A DNA stretch of 64,000 bases from Denticeps clupeoides. Its lineage: Eukaryota > Chordata > Actinopteri > Clupeiformes > Denticipitidae. Made by a program: the position numbers and the translations under genes. Positions 44,542 to 55,468 of this stretch are shown one piece after another. The first letter of the stretch is position 1; every line of letters starts with the position of its first letter. Location of the stretch: the NCBI RefSeq assembly GCF_900700375.1, contig NC_041726.1, positions 12,958,982 through 13,022,981 on the forward strand, in the 5' to 3' direction. The notes below the pieces were generated by a model, which saw nothing but the letters and a program-made list of their open reading frames with translations, had not been told where the DNA came from and made no database searches.

Positions 44542-45477
44542 CTAATGTAGGTTCATATCAATGTCAGGGGGCTTTTTCACTCTCTTATTACAGCATTTCA
44601 GTTTGTGCAGTTTCTCCTTGAGGCTCCTGAAGCAGTGGCTGAGTGCACGGCGCACCGTGGAGGAGGAAAAGTAGAAGATGATGGGGTCCAGACAGGCATT
44701 TAGTGTGCTGGACATGAGGGCCAGATCACGCCATCCTTCATCCTTCTGGTGGACGAAACCAACCACATGTGAGACATTGTAGGGAGCAAAACAGACAGTG
44801 AACACCACTAAGGTCCCTAGTGCCAGGCCGATGGCTCGTAACTTACGACGACGCCCAATGCTGGGCAGCTGAGACAGAATGCGAATGAAGTTGATGTAGC
44901 AGAAGCAGCAGATCAGAAATGGGACGCAGAAGAGAACCAGGAATATCTCCAGACGCACAGGCAGCAGGATTTTGAGCTGCTCGTGTTGAAAGTTTTCATA
45001 ACATGTAGACCGATCAATTGTGCTGTTCCCACTTGAAGGCAAAAATTGCACGATGTAGACAATGCTGAGGTTGAGTGCAGCCACCAGCCAGAAAAAAACA
45101 CTGACCCCAGTGGCATAGCGTGGACGGCGGAACACTTTGTACTGGATAGGAAATGCTACACCCAGATAGCGCTCTAAAGCCACTGCCGTCAAGAAGAACG
45201 TGCTGGAGTAGATGGTGCAGAAGAAGAAGAAGCTAGACAGCGGGCAGAGAAAGTATTCCAGGTTCCAAACCATGTCATCTATTGCCTCCTTCATCTTGAA
45301 GGGGAGGAAGGTGAGAAAGATCAGGTCAGACACGGTGAGATTCAGCAGGAGGATGTCAATGGGGGCAGGTTTCCGACGAACCTTCAGGTAGAACGTGCAA
45401 AATGCCAGGATGTTGGCAGGAACACCAATTAGAAAGGTGATGATGTAGACAGACAACACAACCTGGCTTGGCAACAT
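44542..45477 (-). CDS. ffar2: Free fatty acid receptor 2/3-like GPCR
   Basis: A single coding exon of 311 residues, as is usual for FFAR genes. It matches the FFAR2 group along its length: TM1 FLIGVPANILAF, TM2 ILLLNLTVSDLIFL, the ERYLGVAFPIQYK motif after TM3, CYENF in extracellular loop 2, LPVRLEIFLVLF in TM5, APYNVSHVVGF in TM6, and LNACLDPIIFYFSSS in TM7. The three residues known to anchor the carboxylate in human FFAR2/3 are all present: Arg in LPVRLE, His in NVSHVV and Arg in GWRDLA. It should therefore bind short-chain fatty acids and signal through Gi or Gq at the cell surface. I cannot separate ffar2 from ffar3 in fish, so the symbol is provisional. A poly(A) signal, AATAAA, begins only three bases after the stop codon. 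Confidence 0.9.
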   Translation of the reverse strand: MLPSQVVLSVYIITFLIGVPANILAFCTFYLKVRRKPAPIDILLLNLTVSDLIFLTFLPFKMKEAIDDMVWNLEYFLCPLSSFFFFCTIYSSTFFLTAVALERYLGVAFPIQYKVFRRPRYATGVSVFFWLVAALNLSIVYIVQFLPSSGNSTIDRSTCYENFQHEQLKILLPVRLEIFLVLFCVPFLICCFCYINFIRILSQLPSIGRRRKLRAIGLALGTLVVFTVCFAPYNVSHVVGFVHQKDEGWRDLALMSSTLNACLDPIIFYFSSSTVRRALSHCFRSLKEKLHKLKCCNKRVKKPPDIDMNLH

Positions 45478-47295
45478 GGCTGTGAGTCTGTGGTGCTTCA
45501 GTCTAATATAAAATAAATAGAATATCTATAAGTGCATAAACCTTTAAGGAAAAACAGAATACTCAATCTCACAGGCTAATAATACTTATATTATTAAAAA
45601 AAAAAAGCAGATGCATAAACAGATGTTACACTAAGATGGAAGGTGTTTAATATGTTATAAAATAACATATTAAATCTGCATAAATTTAGAGAGACCCATT
45701 GTGGAATGCCGTGTTCATTAATGCAAGTTTTTAAAAGGTTAATTACTTTTAAAAAAAAAACATTTGCAATGATTTTAAAACAGTTGAAAACAGCTTCATT
45801 GGTTAAAGCAAAATTCAGACTAGTTCATTATCTGGTGCTTCACCAAATGCTGGTTTGACCATATCATTATTTATTATATTCAAAGACTATTTAATTATTT
45901 ATTGTTCTCAATTTTCTATTCAAACTCTGTCTCAAGATTTATGAAAGTATAAATTATTGTCCCTATTCATTCACTGCATAAACAACGCATGTATGCATGA
46001 ATGATGCATGTAAAACAAAACCATTTTCATTTGCTTTTTTTAGCCGACTGCATATTTGTACCACTCCAAAAAGCTTTGAAATATACAACTGGGTTCAGAT
46101 GTCTGAGTGTACAAAATTAAATAATTTAGCTTTTTTTTCTCTACGATAAATGTTTATTACAATATTTATTACAATTGTGCAGGTTTGGCCAAGTGCAAAA
46201 CCTGATGAATTTCAGAAAGATTTTTGAAAAAGCATGTGTCCAGTGTAATAAATTAACCTTCTTTCCAAGTTTTTTTTAAATTCCACATTTTCAATGAAAT
46301 CTCAGACCTTTGGACCCTGCTATTTATAGACCTACCTGTAGACCAGTAGACCAGTAGGTTCCTCATCCTAGTAAACTTCCTGCACTGAAGTCTTGCACAC
46401 CCTGATGGCCCAGCAAATGGGGCAGAGATTTACTTTGCCACCTCTCTACATGCGCCACGGGTGTGATTACCTCCCACAGTAACGTGACACCTCAATTTAT
46501 AACATTAGTTGCGGAAATTTAATAAGCTACCACGGACATCCAGGTACCCAAAGCTGTACAAACACCGTCACTCAGCAACCACTGAACGCTCCGTGTACGG
46601 TTCACAGACGAGTGTCGCAATCATGGCTGGCTTGTACAAAAAAATCACCCTTGGCAGAGTTCAACTGGAGTTGGCTTAAAGACATCCTGGATACAGTGAC
46701 GTTTCACAAGGAACGACAACAAAACCAGCTTCTCGTGTGAGCTCACTTATTAGTAGTTATGTAATGGTGTCCTCTTGGGGTCTAGTACAGTTTTAGACAT
46801 ACTTCGACTGAGTATCTTTATAAAATGTAAACCTGAAAATGAATGGAACCAAAAGCACAGATCAGTGTGGTGCCACAATCTTCTTGTCTAGCTGGACAAT
46901 TCCTTGTACACCAATGAATACACCAACAATATCAAGACCATGCCTGATCTCATCCTCCTCAAATCATGGCTGCACATGTTTTTACACCCACATACCCTCG
47001 CCTACAGCTAGATCAGGCTTGAACACATCAATGTTTAGACCAAACCACTATCCATACGGCATGACCAACTTCGTGCAAGACTTAGATTGATAATCACAAT
47101 CATCAGAATTGCTTTACTTATAGAACACAGAAAATAATCGCTGAAGTATAGTCCAGATTTCCCTTGTTCAGAGAATAAAACCAAACATGTTTTTTGAACC
47201 TAAACCCCATTTGTAGCATTTTTAATAGATAAGTACCGCCTCTGTTCTGGGATGGATTTGCTCTTCTTCACAGCAGATGTGCTTTCTGCACATCT
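45478..47295. other. ffar2-like upstream DNA and spacer
   Basis: AT-rich, no coding exon found. The 46430-47100 stretch is less AT-rich and includes an 83-codon open frame (46839-47090) that matches nothing I know and has no splice or start context worth calling. Confidence 0.4.
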
Positions 47296-47400
47296 GTTCG
47301 AATCCCGATCCGCCAAGGTGCCACTGAGGTGCCACTGAGCAAATCACCGTCCCCACACACTGCTTCCCAGGTGCCTGTCATGGCTGCCCACTGCTCACCA
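47296..47400 (+). repeat. tRNA-derived SINE (type 1), 3' part missing
   Basis: This copy keeps the B box (GTTCGAATCCCGATCCGCC) and the body but stops at CTCACCAAGGGT, where the L2 LINE fragment begins. A short unit (AGGTGCCACTG) is duplicated near 47317-47339. Confidence 0.85.
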
Positions 47401-47404
47401 AGGG

Positions 47405-48295
47405 TAGCTAGCTAGTATTGTATTGATATAAGAGGGTGCAGTTCCATTTACAGCCCTGTAGGCAGCATCAAGGATTTGAACTGAATGCAAGCAGCTACCG
47501 GGAGCCAGTGGAGAGAGGTGAGAAGAGGCGTCACATGGGTGAATTTTGGCTGATTGAAGATGAGGCGGGCTGCCACATTTTGGACCATCTGGAGTGGTTT
47601 TATGGTGACTGCAGAGGCTCCAGCCAGGAGAGTTAAAAGAGTCCAGTTTAGAGATGACCATTGCCTGGACGAGGAGCTGCGTAGCCTGTTGTGAAAGAAA
47701 AGGAACAAATCTTGCGAATGTTGTAGAGAGTGAACCTGCAGGATCTGGAGATCGCAGCAATGTGATGGTTCAGACTCAGTTTGTCATCGATCCAAACTCC
47801 AAGTCTTTTTGCAGACGCCGTGGGTAACAGCGAGCCAATTAGAATTGAGAGGTTTTGCTGAGGGGTGTTGTTGCCCGGAAAGATTCCGGGCAGAATTTCC
47901 GTTTTGAATAGGTTCAGTTGGAAGTGTCGCTCAGACATCCATGCCGACATGTCTGAGAGACAGGCCGAGATTTTTGTCGTAATAGTGGCATCTTCTGGTG
48001 GGAAAGACAAATAGAGCTGGGTGACATCAGCGCAGGAGTGATAAGATTGTAAGTCGCTCTGGATAAGGGCGTCTGATAAATGCTGTAAATGTAAATAAGA
48101 GAAGCCATGTGATTGGATGATGTGACCAAGTGAGCAAGTGTTTATTGAGAATAGAAGGGGGCCAAGGACAGAGTCTTGTGGAACCCCTGTGGTTACCCTA
48201 GAGAGGACAGAGGTCTCACCTCCCCATGATATCTTGAAAGACCTGTCGTGAAGATAAGAGCTGAACCAATTTACAGACCATTTTGATGAAAGTTA
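47405..48295 (-). mobile_element. L2-type LINE fragment (reverse transcriptase end), decayed
   Basis: On the minus strand, conceptual translation in several frames gives the end of an L2/CR1-clade reverse transcriptase: GVPQDSVLGPLLFSI (the GVPQGSVLGP motif, near 48150-48200), TQLYLSFPPEDA (where the catalytic YADD should precede, now SCADV), MSERHFQLNLFKTEIL, RLGVWIDDKLSLNHHI, SCRFTLYNIRKI, and SLHWLPVAACIQFKSL. The reading frame shifts several times and the catalytic Asp pair is altered, so the copy is dead. A 48-bp SINE/LINE tail fragment is inserted in it at 48047-48094. Confidence 0.88.
48041..48100 (+). repeat. 48-bp tail-only retro-insertion with 6-bp target duplication
   Basis: The insert (48047-48094) holds only the tail TCGCTCTGGATAAGGGCGTC plus AAATGTAA, flanked on both sides by ATAAGA (48041-48046 and 48095-48100). 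Removing it restores the LINE codons for HGFSYHSC. Confidence 0.85.
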
Positions 48296-49240
48296 ATAAA
48301 AAATGATTTATACTCCATTTACAGTGATCAGTCTTTTATTTCCTCAATGATTTTACACAAATTAAAAAAATATATATCAAACATTCTGTATACTAATTTC
48401 AAAGAATATTAGTATACAGAGAATATTTTACATTTCTTTCAACATTTTCATCATTATTTCACTTTTAATTAATTATTTTTTCTTTTTTTGTGGGTGAACC
48501 ACAGTGATTATAAGTGGTTGTAGTTCCAAAATAACACTTTGCTTTGATGGAAACAAAATAAAACAGAACAACCATTCATGATTATTTATTTATAAAACTG
48601 CCTTCTAATTATCACTCACCTTTAACAAATCAAATAAATAGACATTTAGGATCATGACACGTGTATGACATGTACAGTCGAATCTTATCACAGTCTTGTT
48701 GACACAGGATGGCGAGGTGATTGAAACGATCACAAGGAAGCATCCTTCATCTCTTAGCTAAAATACAACCTGTTTGCTTTGGGTGAATCAGTATATTACT
48801 ACGTCCCGCACGCGGTGAAAACGAGGAATCACAGATCACTGCTGGTAAAGCATTAACTTTTTTTTTTACAGTATAAATGAAATGGATGCTCTTCCATCTG
48901 TCATTCAACACAGGAAAAGTGCCACAATTTACCATCACTCTTAATAATTCTCCAGTTTGCAGTGTGATATAAAATATTTGTCGATATTAATTTCTTCATT
49001 GATCATTTTTAGAGCTGCCCCAAAACATTAGACATTTAAAACGTGTCCTATTTAAAACTGGGTAAAATATCTAATAATTATAATAAGATGATTAATTGGT
49101 GAGATTAGCTTTGATGTTGTTGCACTTTAGATGTCTTCATGACCTCATTTCCCAAAAGACAACAGCAGACAAATCCTGCAAACGGTTATTCAGGAACCGC
49201 ATTTTGATCTCTGATTTATACCAAATAATTACTGAAATCT
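48296..49240. other. Spacer, nothing recognised
   Basis: AT-rich DNA between the LINE fragment and the ffar1-like remnant. I see no exon, repeat family or RNA gene. Confidence 0.5.
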
Positions 49241-49246
49241 TTGAAA

Positions 49247-49447
49247 TCAAGCCTGTTGCATCCATGCTACCAGTGCCAGGTTGGCCAGGCACATGTTGAG
49301 GGCGTAGACCACACTGGGCGTCGCACCCCGCTTGTTGGCTTTCCGCAGGTACACGAACAGCACCAGCAGGTTGGCAGGCAGTCCAAGGAGGAAGGTGAAC
49401 AAGTAGATGGCCAAGGAGACAGCATCTGCGACTGAGACCATCCTCAC
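49247..49447 (-). pseudogene. Truncated ffar1-like receptor remnant (TM1-TM2 only)
   Basis: The open frame encodes an intact-looking start of an FFAR1/GPR40-type receptor: TM1 YLFTFLLGLPANLLVLFVY, a basic first intracellular loop (RKANKRGA), and TPSVVYALNMCLANLALVA at TM2, close to the FFAR1 signature TPSLVYALNLGCSDL. It then ends in WMQQA and a stop, with no further receptor sequence in any frame within the next 300 bases downstream. A working receptor needs about 300 residues, so the gene is broken by deletion of TM3-TM7. It lies 3.8 kb from the intact ffar2-like gene on the same strand, as expected for the FFAR cluster. An assembly gap is the alternative explanation. Confidence 0.78.
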
Positions 49448-51312
49448 AGCCTATGCAGTGATGCAGAAGTCACTTCCTCGCCATGGACCTGCTCCAGTCA
49501 ATCTAGCTGATTCGCAATCTTGCATCGGTCGATTCAGAAACTGCGCTTCGCCACATCGGACCAAACGTCAACCATTGTGAACCCAACCGCCGCCACCGTA
49601 GATCCATTAAAGAGTTCCAGTCTCCAGAAAGGGAGCAGCGGGGAGACCACGTGGCAGGGAGGCGTGTATTTGTCTGGCCGTCAGGGCGAGTTGAGAAGAG
49701 GGAGTGTGCGTGGTGGGCACGGCCTGACCAGAGGGACCCAGCCGTGCAGAAGTAATGGTGAGAGATGGCACTGGCAGGGGTAATTATGCGGCAGCTGGCA
49801 TGAGGGCCCTTTAGTGAAATGATTCAGAATAATTGGGCTTTTCAGGAAGCGCTGCCCATCGAGCCATAGCCTGGTCACTCTAAGTGAATTTGAGGGCCAG
49901 GCCATAAAGTCATAAACAGATTCAGTTGACGATTGTCGCGTGGGTGTTGGGGTAGAGCTTAGGGATGCTGTTCATTTTATAAGAGGGGTCCAGCATACTC
50001 CTCTACTGTAGAGTTCAGATCGATTGTTCCTATATTTTATCATCTTTTTGTTTGTGATCCATGTTTTGGATCCTGTAAGGATTCAATTTAATACTATTAA
50101 GGATCTACGTAATATCTGTATTATTTGGAGCATGTTGTTATTTTAAATATGTTACAAGTAGTACTGTACTATTAGTGGTAGTAGATCAATAAAAGTCCTC
50201 CTGCAAAAAAAAAAACTCATCTTCACTCACTAGACGAACACCATTTACTTTATTACAACTCCGTCGCAGAGTTAAGCGCAGAGCCAGTAATGACCCGGCC
50301 TATTAGATTTCATAATAATTTAATATTTCAGTGTCATACCTTCCTCTGCGCCATACAGGTGGTTTTATATTTCAAAGATAATGTCTGACAAACACATTAG
50401 AAGACATTAAGGCCAAGGAGAAGGCAGTAAAAACAATGTGCATCAGTGTCTGTTTTTCATCGTGCCTTTATCTCCCCGAAATTTAGTTCAAAGTCCGAAT
50501 CATAAGGAGACCATTACGTCCACATCAAAACAAGCTCTCGCGCTCTCCCCGCCACCCAAAACAAACAGACTGTACAGTAGGCAGATAACATGTTCATTAA
50601 TGAAAACACAAAAAAAAGAGAATAGACCATTTCTGATACAGCACTACCTGGAATAAACTTTACAGGGTTCACATTCAGAGCTCACAAACAGAAAAACAGC
50701 CTTATAGTGATAAATAACCAGATGTGGTCTGTTCATGTACCCTGTAAATATGGACGTATACATTTACTGTACTCTCAAAAAATAAATCTGCTTTATGATT
50801 GCAGTCATCTTATACAATGCATACAATGCATCATTTTATAACCAGGCTACAGCAAAAGCTTGAAAAAGGAGTTTTAGTGGCTAGTTGGAGGTAATAACAG
50901 GTTCCAAATGACTTAGTACCTGAACCAGCCTGTGAAGATATACATTACAGTAGTCAATCGATTCAAAATGTCGATTTGGACATTTTTCAAATAATTCATC
51001 ACAATTCATTCTTAAGACTATATAGATGGCTATGATGCAGAGGTACTTGCCATTTACTTTGAACTGAATTGTTGGTCCAAAAATTCACGTCCAAGCATAG
51101 ATAGACAGGTACTTTATTCATCCAAGGGGGAAATTCACAGTTTGCAGTCATTTAAACTTAAAAATAGACTAAGTTTGTGGATTAAGCAGCCAATCTGTTG
51201 TAGCGAGCAAGAAACAACTATTGGTGTGTATGAGTGTATGAATTTTCTGCACTAATCAAGATGAATGCATTGTAAGGAAAATGACAGTTTACATGAATAT
51301 TACAGAGGTGCA
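49448..51312. other. Spacer between ffar1 remnant and tekt2
   Basis: No supported coding exon. 49450-49920 is GC-richer than its surroundings, and the rest is AT-rich. The right end should contain the tekt2 3' UTR (minus strand). Confidence 0.45.
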
Positions 51313-54300
51313 TTAGGCCACCTTCCCATTAAGCCTCTTGCTGTAGTTTGTGAGGGGGACGGCAGCGATGGGATAGGATTGCTTCTGTGAAGCTGTGAAC
51401 AGGCGTTGGCGGATTTCCTGAGTGCGCGTTTCAAGTGACAGGGTGTCCTGTTTACGGGACAGGTCCTCCAACATGCAGGCCTCGTGATGGCGAAGGTCCT
51501 GCAGGGAGTGTCTGTTGGAAGACAGAAGGAAATGAACCACAGACCACACAGTAGCATTACATTTAAATTAGTGCTGCAATCATTCATCAATGATATGATG
51601 TTGGAATAGGCTATATTAGTATATATATTAGTGTTTTCGTATCGCTAGTGAGCCGGATTGTAGGACGCCAATGACGTGACGAACATTTAAGCAGCTCCAA
51701 AAGCCAGGCAACTGTAAAACCCAGCTGATGTTTCAGGCCAGACGCAGTCCTTGCCTGTTTCGTGCCCTGGGCGAGTTTGTCCAGAGTCAATGTGCAAAAG
51801 GTTCGATTGTTTAGAGCAGCTAACTCACTGAGCTTGGGACAGCTTCTCATGCAGACTCTGGATGATGCCCTCCAGTTGCTTGGCTTCACTCACCAATCCA
51901 CTCTGGACCTGTGTAGAATATTTGAAGCTCATTGGCATCTGTGGGTGTTGGTTTTTTGTTTTCATTTTGGTGCTGTCAAGCTAAGGTGCATCTGACTACT
52001 GAAAGCCTGAAAAGCACATGACACACAGCAGGTCTGCCTTCCAAAAAGATGAAGCAGGTGTCCTGCAGGTGTTGTGGCCTGGAATTTGACCTCTTGTGTC
52101 AACACAAGTGGATTCATGTTTTAATCCACTTGAAGAGAAGAGAAGCCTTTATGCCTGCGTCAAACATTGTGGTTGGTGAATGATGTTAATGACGCCATTT
52201 CTGCTAAATGCCCCCTCAACTTCTATAGGCTGCTCTACTCTCTCTGTTGTGGTCTACCTCATCCCAGCAGAGGTCCATCCCTGGGCGCTTTGTTCGGTTC
52301 TCCAGACGCGTATGGGACAGCTTCAGTGGTGACATCTTTGCTTGCAGGTCATCCTCCAAGCCACGAATATCCTCCTCCATATCCATGATCTGATCCTTGG
52401 TCTAATGGAATAATATATGTGTAAATAGTATATATAGATGCAATATAATGGGTGGATGCATTGTATTAGGAGGAGGTGTCTATTGCTTACAGTTTTCAGC
52501 TGCCACTGCAGCTCATCTTTGGCCTGCTCCAGGTTATGGGTGCGCTTCCGGAGGGCAAACTGCAACACCGTACGCTGGGCCTCCAACTCATTCTGAACCT
52601 TTGCAATATCAGAAGATCTGATCTCAATACAGCTGCTGTGAAAGCTACATTAACATGTAATTAATACTGGGAGTTTGTCGTTGTGATACACAACAAGCAC
52701 AGCACGTGGTGACACAACAAAATTTGTCCTCTGTTTTAGAGAGCAGCCATAAAAAGGACAGGTTAGCAGTGTGTGGGGACAGTAACTTGATCAAAGGGAC
52801 CTCAGTGGTACCTTGATGGTTCAGGATTTGAAGTTGAAACCTTTCGGTTAAAAGTCCACTTCTGGCCACCACTCGCTTTGTACAATTATTTAAATGTTTT
52901 GCATATCTGAGCAGGTCTGAAAATATTTACATGATGAAAAAGCACGCCGAGGTAATGCTGTCGTACCTGTACCCTAGTGGTACTGATGTTCTCACGCAGC
53001 TGCTGCGATGCCTGCATTTCCTGCTGGGCCCGGGTCACATTGTGGTGGCTAAACTGCACCCACTGCTGGGGGGTGCTGGAACTGGAACACATTTAAAAAA
53101 AATTAAAGGTCACTAGCAGAGTTGTACATTAGGCAGAATCATTTAGTTTCTTGAGATCAGCTATATTGTTATCTTCACAGATATAAAATACATAGTTTAA
53201 AATGTATATATATAAAATACATATATAAAATACATAGTTTGAAGTATATAAGTAAATCAAGCTATATCCAACTTATTCCACATTTTTATATAAATGTTTC
53301 TTGTGAACTGCCACAGCAGTTACCCATGGGGTATTCGGGTGGGCTGAGGCTTCAGTGAGATCTCTGATGATGTCACAGTAAGCGACAAACAGGACATGTC
53401 CGCATCGAGGGCTTCCATTTTGTTCTGGAGGTCAAGGGTCAGCTGATGTCGAGCTTCCTGTAATAAACTGTGTAATAAAAAAGTGACGGACAAGCTGCAC
53501 TTTCCACCATTTAACATGGGTCTAGCGTCTTACCAGAGTTCCTCGAAGGACTGGTCTATTTGCTGCTGCAGAGCATGCTGAGCCTCATCAATAACTCGGA
53601 CTTCCTTCTTAAGCTCCGCCTCTACCAGATCACTGACCAGCTCACTGCCACGGCGACCCTCTCTCATGGTAAGACAATCCACTGTGACCTCAAGCGGCAA
53701 TGTGAGGGAGGCCAGGGCGCGTTCTGCTGCCTCCTTCGACTAGAGCAAGATGAAGCATTGTTCATTTGTCCACAGAAAGCCTCTTTAGACTTTAGTCTGA
53801 AGGTTTGGGTTTTTTAATTTCACATTACCAGAGTGAGAGCATCCATTTCCCTGTCCACTTCCTGCACACAGAACTCCAAAAGCTCCTTCCAGTGAGAGAT
53901 GTCATGAATCCTGTCACTCAGTCTGCGATTACTGTCACTCTCAAGCCAGCTAGCCTGGAAGACAGTGGATGAAGAAGAGGGTGAAGGTTTACAAGAGGAA
54001 CAGGACAGATTTACAGCATCCAACACAGCAGAGCAAAAGCAGGGTAAAGAAACTTTCATCTTGACCCATAAATATCATGAAGTTCACCAATAATCTGTCA
54101 TCAAACTTTTAATACTCTTCTCATTTACCTCCTGATGTCCAATTCCATGTTGTAGTCATTCCATTCCATGTCCATGACTTACTCACACATGCAGTAGCAT
54201 CTCTCACCTTATTGGCTGTCTCGTTACGCAGAGCCCGCCCCTCTTGGCAAATGTCATGTGACGCTTTCCTCCTGTACTCAGCAATGTCAGACAGCAGCTT

Positions 54301-54363
54301 GTTGGTGGCATCCCAGTCTGTCACGCTGTGCTTAAGTCCAGGCTTTGAGCTTAACGTGGCCAT
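51313..54363 (-). CDS. tekt2: Tektin-2 (9 coding exons)
   Basis: Exons, 5' to 3' on the minus strand: 54363-54208, 53954-53829, 53739-53534, 53467-53324, 53081-52967, 52598-52491, 52401-52258, 51908-51829 and 51511-51313, 1278 bases or 425 residues (human TEKT2 has 430). The protein opens MATLSSKPGLKHSVTDWDAT, as tektin-2 does (MATLSVKPSRRFQLPDWHTN). Family landmarks are RNETANK, DRIHDISHWKELLEFCVQE, PLEVTVDCLTMREGRR, ELEAQRTVLQFALRKR, SPLKLSHTRLENRTKRPGMDLC (the tektin RPNVELC nonapeptide, here RPGMDLC) and coiled-coil heptads throughout. Tektins are filament proteins inside the doublet microtubules of cilia and sperm flagella. The nonapeptide change from RPNVELC is conservative but worth noting. 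The gene looks intact. Confidence 0.95.
52671..52872 (-). repeat. tRNA-derived SINE (type 1), near full length, in tekt2 intron 5
   Basis: The only type 1 copy here that keeps the tRNA-like head: minus strand GTGGTGGCCAGAAGTGGACT, then a decayed B box (CTTCAAATCCTG), body and tail. It lies between tekt2 exons 5 and 6 in the same orientation as the gene. Confidence 0.82.
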
Positions 54364-54870
54364 GTTTGCTTGAGGGTAAAGTTGCTTCTACTGCTAGAGC
54401 AAAAGAAAGGTCATTAACGACTTTTGAATTGTGATGCTCATAGATTAGCAGTAATGGAGTACACAATACAGTAGAAAAGTTGTAATGTTGTAAATGACTT
54501 TGGTGGCTGGAAATTGCTAATAACGGTTATCTGAATTTTATCAGCAACAATTAGTCTAGAGTTCCAATAGAATGATGCTGTGTTCACCAAGTCACTTTAT
54601 AAGGTTCATTTTTATTAGAATTACATCAACAAACTCAAGGCTAATATGTTCTATTCCAATTAGTTTGTTCTTCGTTTCTTTCTCATGGAAAACAAGGAAA
54701 GGCCCTCAACTTTGGAACAGTAATGGAATTTAAAGTATGTTTTTGTTAAACATTTTCTGTGCTTTTTTTACTTTTGATGCAAAATCATGACAATAACTGA
54801 AGTGCCGCAATGTAAACCAGACGATTTCCCGATTGTTAATTAGCATTTGGAGACATTAAGCACGTATTAC
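54364..54870. promoter_or_regulatory. tekt2 upstream region
   Basis: About 500 AT-rich bases upstream of the tekt2 start codon, with no CpG island and no clear TATA box. I do not see a convincing RFX X-box by eye. Confidence 0.35.
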
Positions 54871-54871
54871 T

Positions 54872-55468
54872 GTCACGGGAGCCTGCTTTTGCCTTGCATA
54901 ACAGATGTCTGCAGGGGGGGTGTGACATTCCTGTGTCGACGGCTGTTTTACATGCCTTTTGTCGTCGACGGTTGTGGGTGAAGATTCGGCACCCCTGTTT
55001 TACATGCCTTTTGTCTGACGGCAACGTGTGAAGTAACGTGTGAGGACCGCCCACCCTCTTTGTCTTCCCCAAACGGGAGCCACCGGGGGCATGACATCAG
55101 AAACAACAGGTTCTGATTGGTCAGTGACAACTTCCTGTAGGCCAGTGACAACTTCCTGTAGGCCAGTGACAACTTCCTGTAGGCCAGGGGTATAAAGGTC
55201 TGCTCATATGTGGAAAAAGGGACTCTGGGCTCTCTTGCTCAGAGGTTTTTCCATCGGAAGCCGGAAGGTTTCTGAGTCTTTCTCTCCCCCTCTTTTTGTC
55301 TTCTCCCTCTTTACTCTTTCTTCTCATTTTTATTTTCTCTGTAACCTTGGTACCTTTTTTACATTCAATATTCACATGTAACTACAATAATTATTTACCG
55401 GTGTTAATAAATTAGAAACTGTTTATTTTTAACCTCTATTGTGCCATGCCTCTTTCTGCCAGGTAACA
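54872..55468 (+). mobile_element. Fossil LTR of a retrovirus-like element with a stub of internal DNA
   Basis: The LTR runs from about 54921 (TGTGAC) to about 55468 (GTAACA). A poly-G-ended purine tract of the polypurine-tract type lies directly before it, so this is the 3' LTR end of an element. U3 holds three tandem 21-bp units near 55122-55185, like an enhancer array, and a TATAAAGG box at 55190-55197. An AATAAA hexamer lies at about 55404. The element is broken: only one LTR and a short internal stub are present. The family is not assigned. Confidence 0.7.

Noticed and set aside
46839-47090. 83-codon frame MNGTKSTDQCG...
   Set aside because: No recognisable family, no promoter or splice context; probably chance or an old repeat.
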